The position numbers and the translations under genes were made by a program. The notes beneath the pieces are model-generated. The model had not been told where the DNA came from and did not search any database. It was given only the letters and a program-made list of their open reading frames with translations. Positions 62,089 to 64,000 of a DNA stretch of 64,000 bases are shown here, piece after piece; the stretch's first letter is position 1; every line of letters starts with the position of its first letter. The DNA is from Methanomassiliicoccales archaeon LGM-RCC1 (lineage in GTDB: Archaea; Thermoplasmatota; Thermoplasmata; Methanomassiliicoccales; Methanomethylophilaceae), in assembly GCA_030168575.1 (NCBI GenBank), contig CP115555.1, positions 1,488,001-1,552,000 on the forward strand, in the 5' to 3' direction.

Positions 62089-63327
62089 TCATTCTGTAGC
62101 AGTTTCTTCAGCCTTGGCTGCCTTCTTCTTGTTGTTCGCGTCGACCGTGGCGGTGAACAGAACATCCGAAGAGGAGTTGAGAGCGGTCTCAAGGGAATCC
62201 TGGATGACTCCGATGATGAATCCGACTCCGACCATGTAAGCGGCCACATCGTCAGGCACTCCCAGGATGGCACAGGCCATCGGGACCAGAAGGATGGATC
62301 CTCCTGCGACTCCGGAACTACCGCATGCACAAAGCGTAGCGATGATACAGAGGACGATGGCTTGCTCGATCGGGACTGCGATTCCGATACTGTATGCCGC
62401 TGTGAGGGCCAGGATACTGATCGTGATTGCCGCACCGCACATATTGATGGCGGATCCCAGAGGGATCGACGTGGAATAGAAGTCCCTGTCGAGTTTCATC
62501 TCCTCGCAGAGTGCAAGGTTGATGGGCACGTTAGCGGCAGAACTCCTGGTGAAGAATGCGGTGATTGCGCTTCCACGGAGACAGGTGAGCAGAAGAGGAT
62601 ACGGATTCCTCTTTCCGGCCACTGCCACGATCAGCGGGTTGGTCACGAACATGACCAAGACCATGCTCAGTACGATGATCAGGATCAATGCCCCGTAATC
62701 GACGAACAGCTCGGGTCCGTTGTTGGACAGCGCCTCGTAGATCAATCCGAGTACTCCGAAGGGAGCGAACTGGATGAAGATCGAGATAACCTTCAACAGC
62801 ATATCCGTGATGTTCTGACTCAGATCAGCGGTGTGCTTGGTCGCGATCGGTTTCATGAGGATACCGATGAGCACGGCCCAGAACAGGATACCGAGATAGT
62901 TGGTGTTGGCCAACGCATCGATGGGGTTCACCAGGATCTTCCTGATGATGCTGTCCAGGAATGCTTCGAATGTTGTTACGGCTCCTACAGGTTCCTCAGA
63001 GATGACAGGAAGCGCGACGGGCATTATGTAGAACACGACGACCGATACCGCTGCCGCTATTACGCTGCTGAGGAAATACAAAACGATAACAGATTTGAAT
63101 CTGGAACCGAGACCTGTGCTCCTGGTGATCAGCGATGTGATGATGATCGCCATGATGAGGATCGGTGCCACTGACTTCAGGGACTGAACGAATGCCACTC
63201 CCAGAAGGTCTATGTAAGGGAGCCCGGGAATCAATAATCCCAAGGCGATACCTACCAGCAATCCAGCGATGATACGCAGAATAAGGCTGATAGAGGTCCA
63301 TTTTTCCCAAATAGCCTTGAAATCCAT
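62089..63327 (-). CDS. sstT: Serine/threonine:Na+ symporter, SstT type (dicarboxylate/cation symporter family)
   Basis: 412 residues, about eight membrane helices and two re-entrant loops. The start WTSISLILRIIAGLLVGIALG and SLKSVAPILIMAIIITSL, the RSSAANVPINLALCEEMKL motif, PLGSAINMCGAAITI and CACGSSGVAGGSILLVPMAC match SstT. It imports serine or threonine with sodium; serine is a substrate of the adjoining CysE, which may explain their convergence. Confidence 0.9.
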   Translation of the reverse strand: MDFKAIWEKWTSISLILRIIAGLLVGIALGLLIPGLPYIDLLGVAFVQSLKSVAPILIMAIIITSLITRSTGLGSRFKSVIVLYFLSSVIAAAVSVVVFYIMPVALPVISEEPVGAVTTFEAFLDSIIRKILVNPIDALANTNYLGILFWAVLIGILMKPIATKHTADLSQNITDMLLKVISIFIQFAPFGVLGLIYEALSNNGPELFVDYGALILIIVLSMVLVMFVTNPLIVAVAGKRNPYPLLLTCLRGSAITAFFTRSSAANVPINLALCEEMKLDRDFYSTSIPLGSAINMCGAAITISILALTAAYSIGIAVPIEQAIVLCIIATLCACGSSGVAGGSILLVPMACAILGVPDDVAAYMVGVGFIIGVIQDSLETALNSSSDVLFTATVDANNKKKAAKAEETATE

Positions 63328-63453
63328 GGATTGTAACGGTCTTATGCTATAATATAAACTTCCCCGTTGGCGGGTATAACAGATTCAGTATCTGGAACCA
63401 TCTCCTACCGTCAAATGAGTTATGTACCTCTTTCAGGATACCACATCGATCAG

Positions 63454-64000
63454 ATGTCTTTGATGATCCATAACACACTAACGAACTCCAAAGAGGAGTT
63501 CAAGACGATAGAACCGGGCAAGGTCAAGATGTACGTGTGCGGAGTCACCGTGTACGACGACATCCACATGGGCCATGCGAGGTGCATGATCGTGTTCGAC
63601 ACCGTTGTGCGCTACCTCAGATACCAGGGCTATCAGGTCACCCACGTCACCAACTTCACCGACGTGGATGACAAGATCATCAACAGGGCGGCCAAGGAGG
63701 GGATTGATCCCTTGGAGCTGTCGGCAAGATACATCGACAAGTACTTCGAGGACGCAGCCAAGCTGGGAATCAACAAGGCTGACATCTATCCTAAGGCCAG
63801 CGAGTGCATCGGAGACATCATCGAGATGGTCCAGAAGATCATCGACAACGGATTCGGCTACGTCACCAGCGACGGAAGCGTGTACTTCTCAATCGACAAG
63901 GTCAAGGACTATGGCAGGCTCGTGAAATCCAAACTCGAGGACATGTCGTCCTCTGGACGCGTCCAGATGGACGAGGAGAAGAAGAATCCCATGGATTTCG
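63454..64000 (+). CDS. cysS: Cysteinyl-tRNA synthetase, N-terminal part (partial)
   Basis: The frame runs off the window after 182 codons. ATG 63454 is followed by a second ATG at 63463 (MIHNTLTNSKEEF), which is the usual CysRS start. YVCGVTVYDDIHMGHARCMIVFD contains the zinc cysteine and the HIGH motif (HMGH), with TNFTDVDDKIINRA behind it. It charges tRNA-Cys. Its presence shows direct cysteinylation is possible here. Confidence 0.93.
   Translation, partial: MSLMIHNTLTNSKEEFKTIEPGKVKMYVCGVTVYDDIHMGHARCMIVFDTVVRYLRYQGYQVTHVTNFTDVDDKIINRAAKEGIDPLELSARYIDKYFEDAAKLGINKADIYPKASECIGDIIEMVQKIIDNGFGYVTSDGSVYFSIDKVKDYGRLVKSKLEDMSSSGRVQMDEEKKNPMDF

Overview
The window is a gene-dense stretch of a methanogenic archaeal chromosome, most likely from the Methanomassiliicoccales (Thermoplasmata, the seventh order of methanogens). 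Four observations point there. The genes are archaeal in type: archaeal riboflavin synthase RibC, RibL FAD synthetase, archaeal GluRS, GlyRS and ValRS, AMP phosphorylase, a geranylgeranyl-reductase-family protein, and TATA-type promoters just upstream of starts. There are methanogen markers: an MtaA/MtbA-type methylcobamide:coenzyme M methyltransferase paralogue, FprA, and the DUF39/NIL-ferredoxin/UPF0280 homocysteine operon. Stop-codon use is extreme: of 65 genes whose ends I can read, 58 end in TGA, 7 in TAA and none in TAG. One gene carries an internal in-frame TAG, as expected for a pyrrolysine-using lineage. The genus assignment is an inference.

Layout. 1-6.3 kb: end of purB, a small membrane protein, an FMN split-barrel protein, isocitrate dehydrogenase, and a polar amino acid ABC importer whose permease is fused to three tandem substrate-binding domains (the first frameshifted) plus its ATPase. 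6.3-10.6 kb: the ACT-domain gene with the in-frame amber codon, tRNA-Gly, two DEAD-box helicases and endonuclease III. 10.6-20.3 kb (mostly minus strand): DUF1848, ValRS, a GNAT, a CBS protein with an HPF-like tail, and a tight amidohydrolase-UspA-CBS-GlyRS operon. 20.3-25.7 kb: a ferredoxin-NADP reductase-type flavoprotein, a PAS/split-barrel operon, small zinc and PC4 proteins, a GGR-family protein, and the MtaA/MtbA paralogue with a nitroreductase.

25.7-28.3 kb is the most accessory-looking part: tRNA-Arg, paired hairpins that may be an IS605-type relic, a CARF-like winged-helix regulator (DUF6293) and a 48-residue small protein. The regulator and the small protein share a nearly identical operator next to the same TATA element. 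FKBP and tRNA-Thr follow. 28.3-37.6 kb: two-domain Usp, an EtfA N-domain protein, a flavodoxin-fold reductase, the homocysteine operon, NIF3, Dus, a pirin-like cupin and a membrane zinc-ribbon GTPase. 37.6-44.3 kb: parvulin, several membrane proteins, EFR1 ferredoxin/flavodoxin and divergent FprA, and MntP. 44.5-49.2 kb: a zinc-ribbon/HTH protein with inverted-repeat operators, the four-gene riboflavin/FAD operon, SHMT and a DtxR-family regulator. 49.3-64 kb: two large adhesin-like surface proteins, GluRS, a UbiD decarboxylase (candidate for the archaeal mevalonate pathway), a PAPS-reductase-like protein, AMP phosphorylase, and a cysteine-related group (CysE, SstT, start of CysS).

No rRNA, CRISPR array, intact insertion sequence or prophage was seen. 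Convergent genes commonly share GC-rich hairpins as likely terminators.
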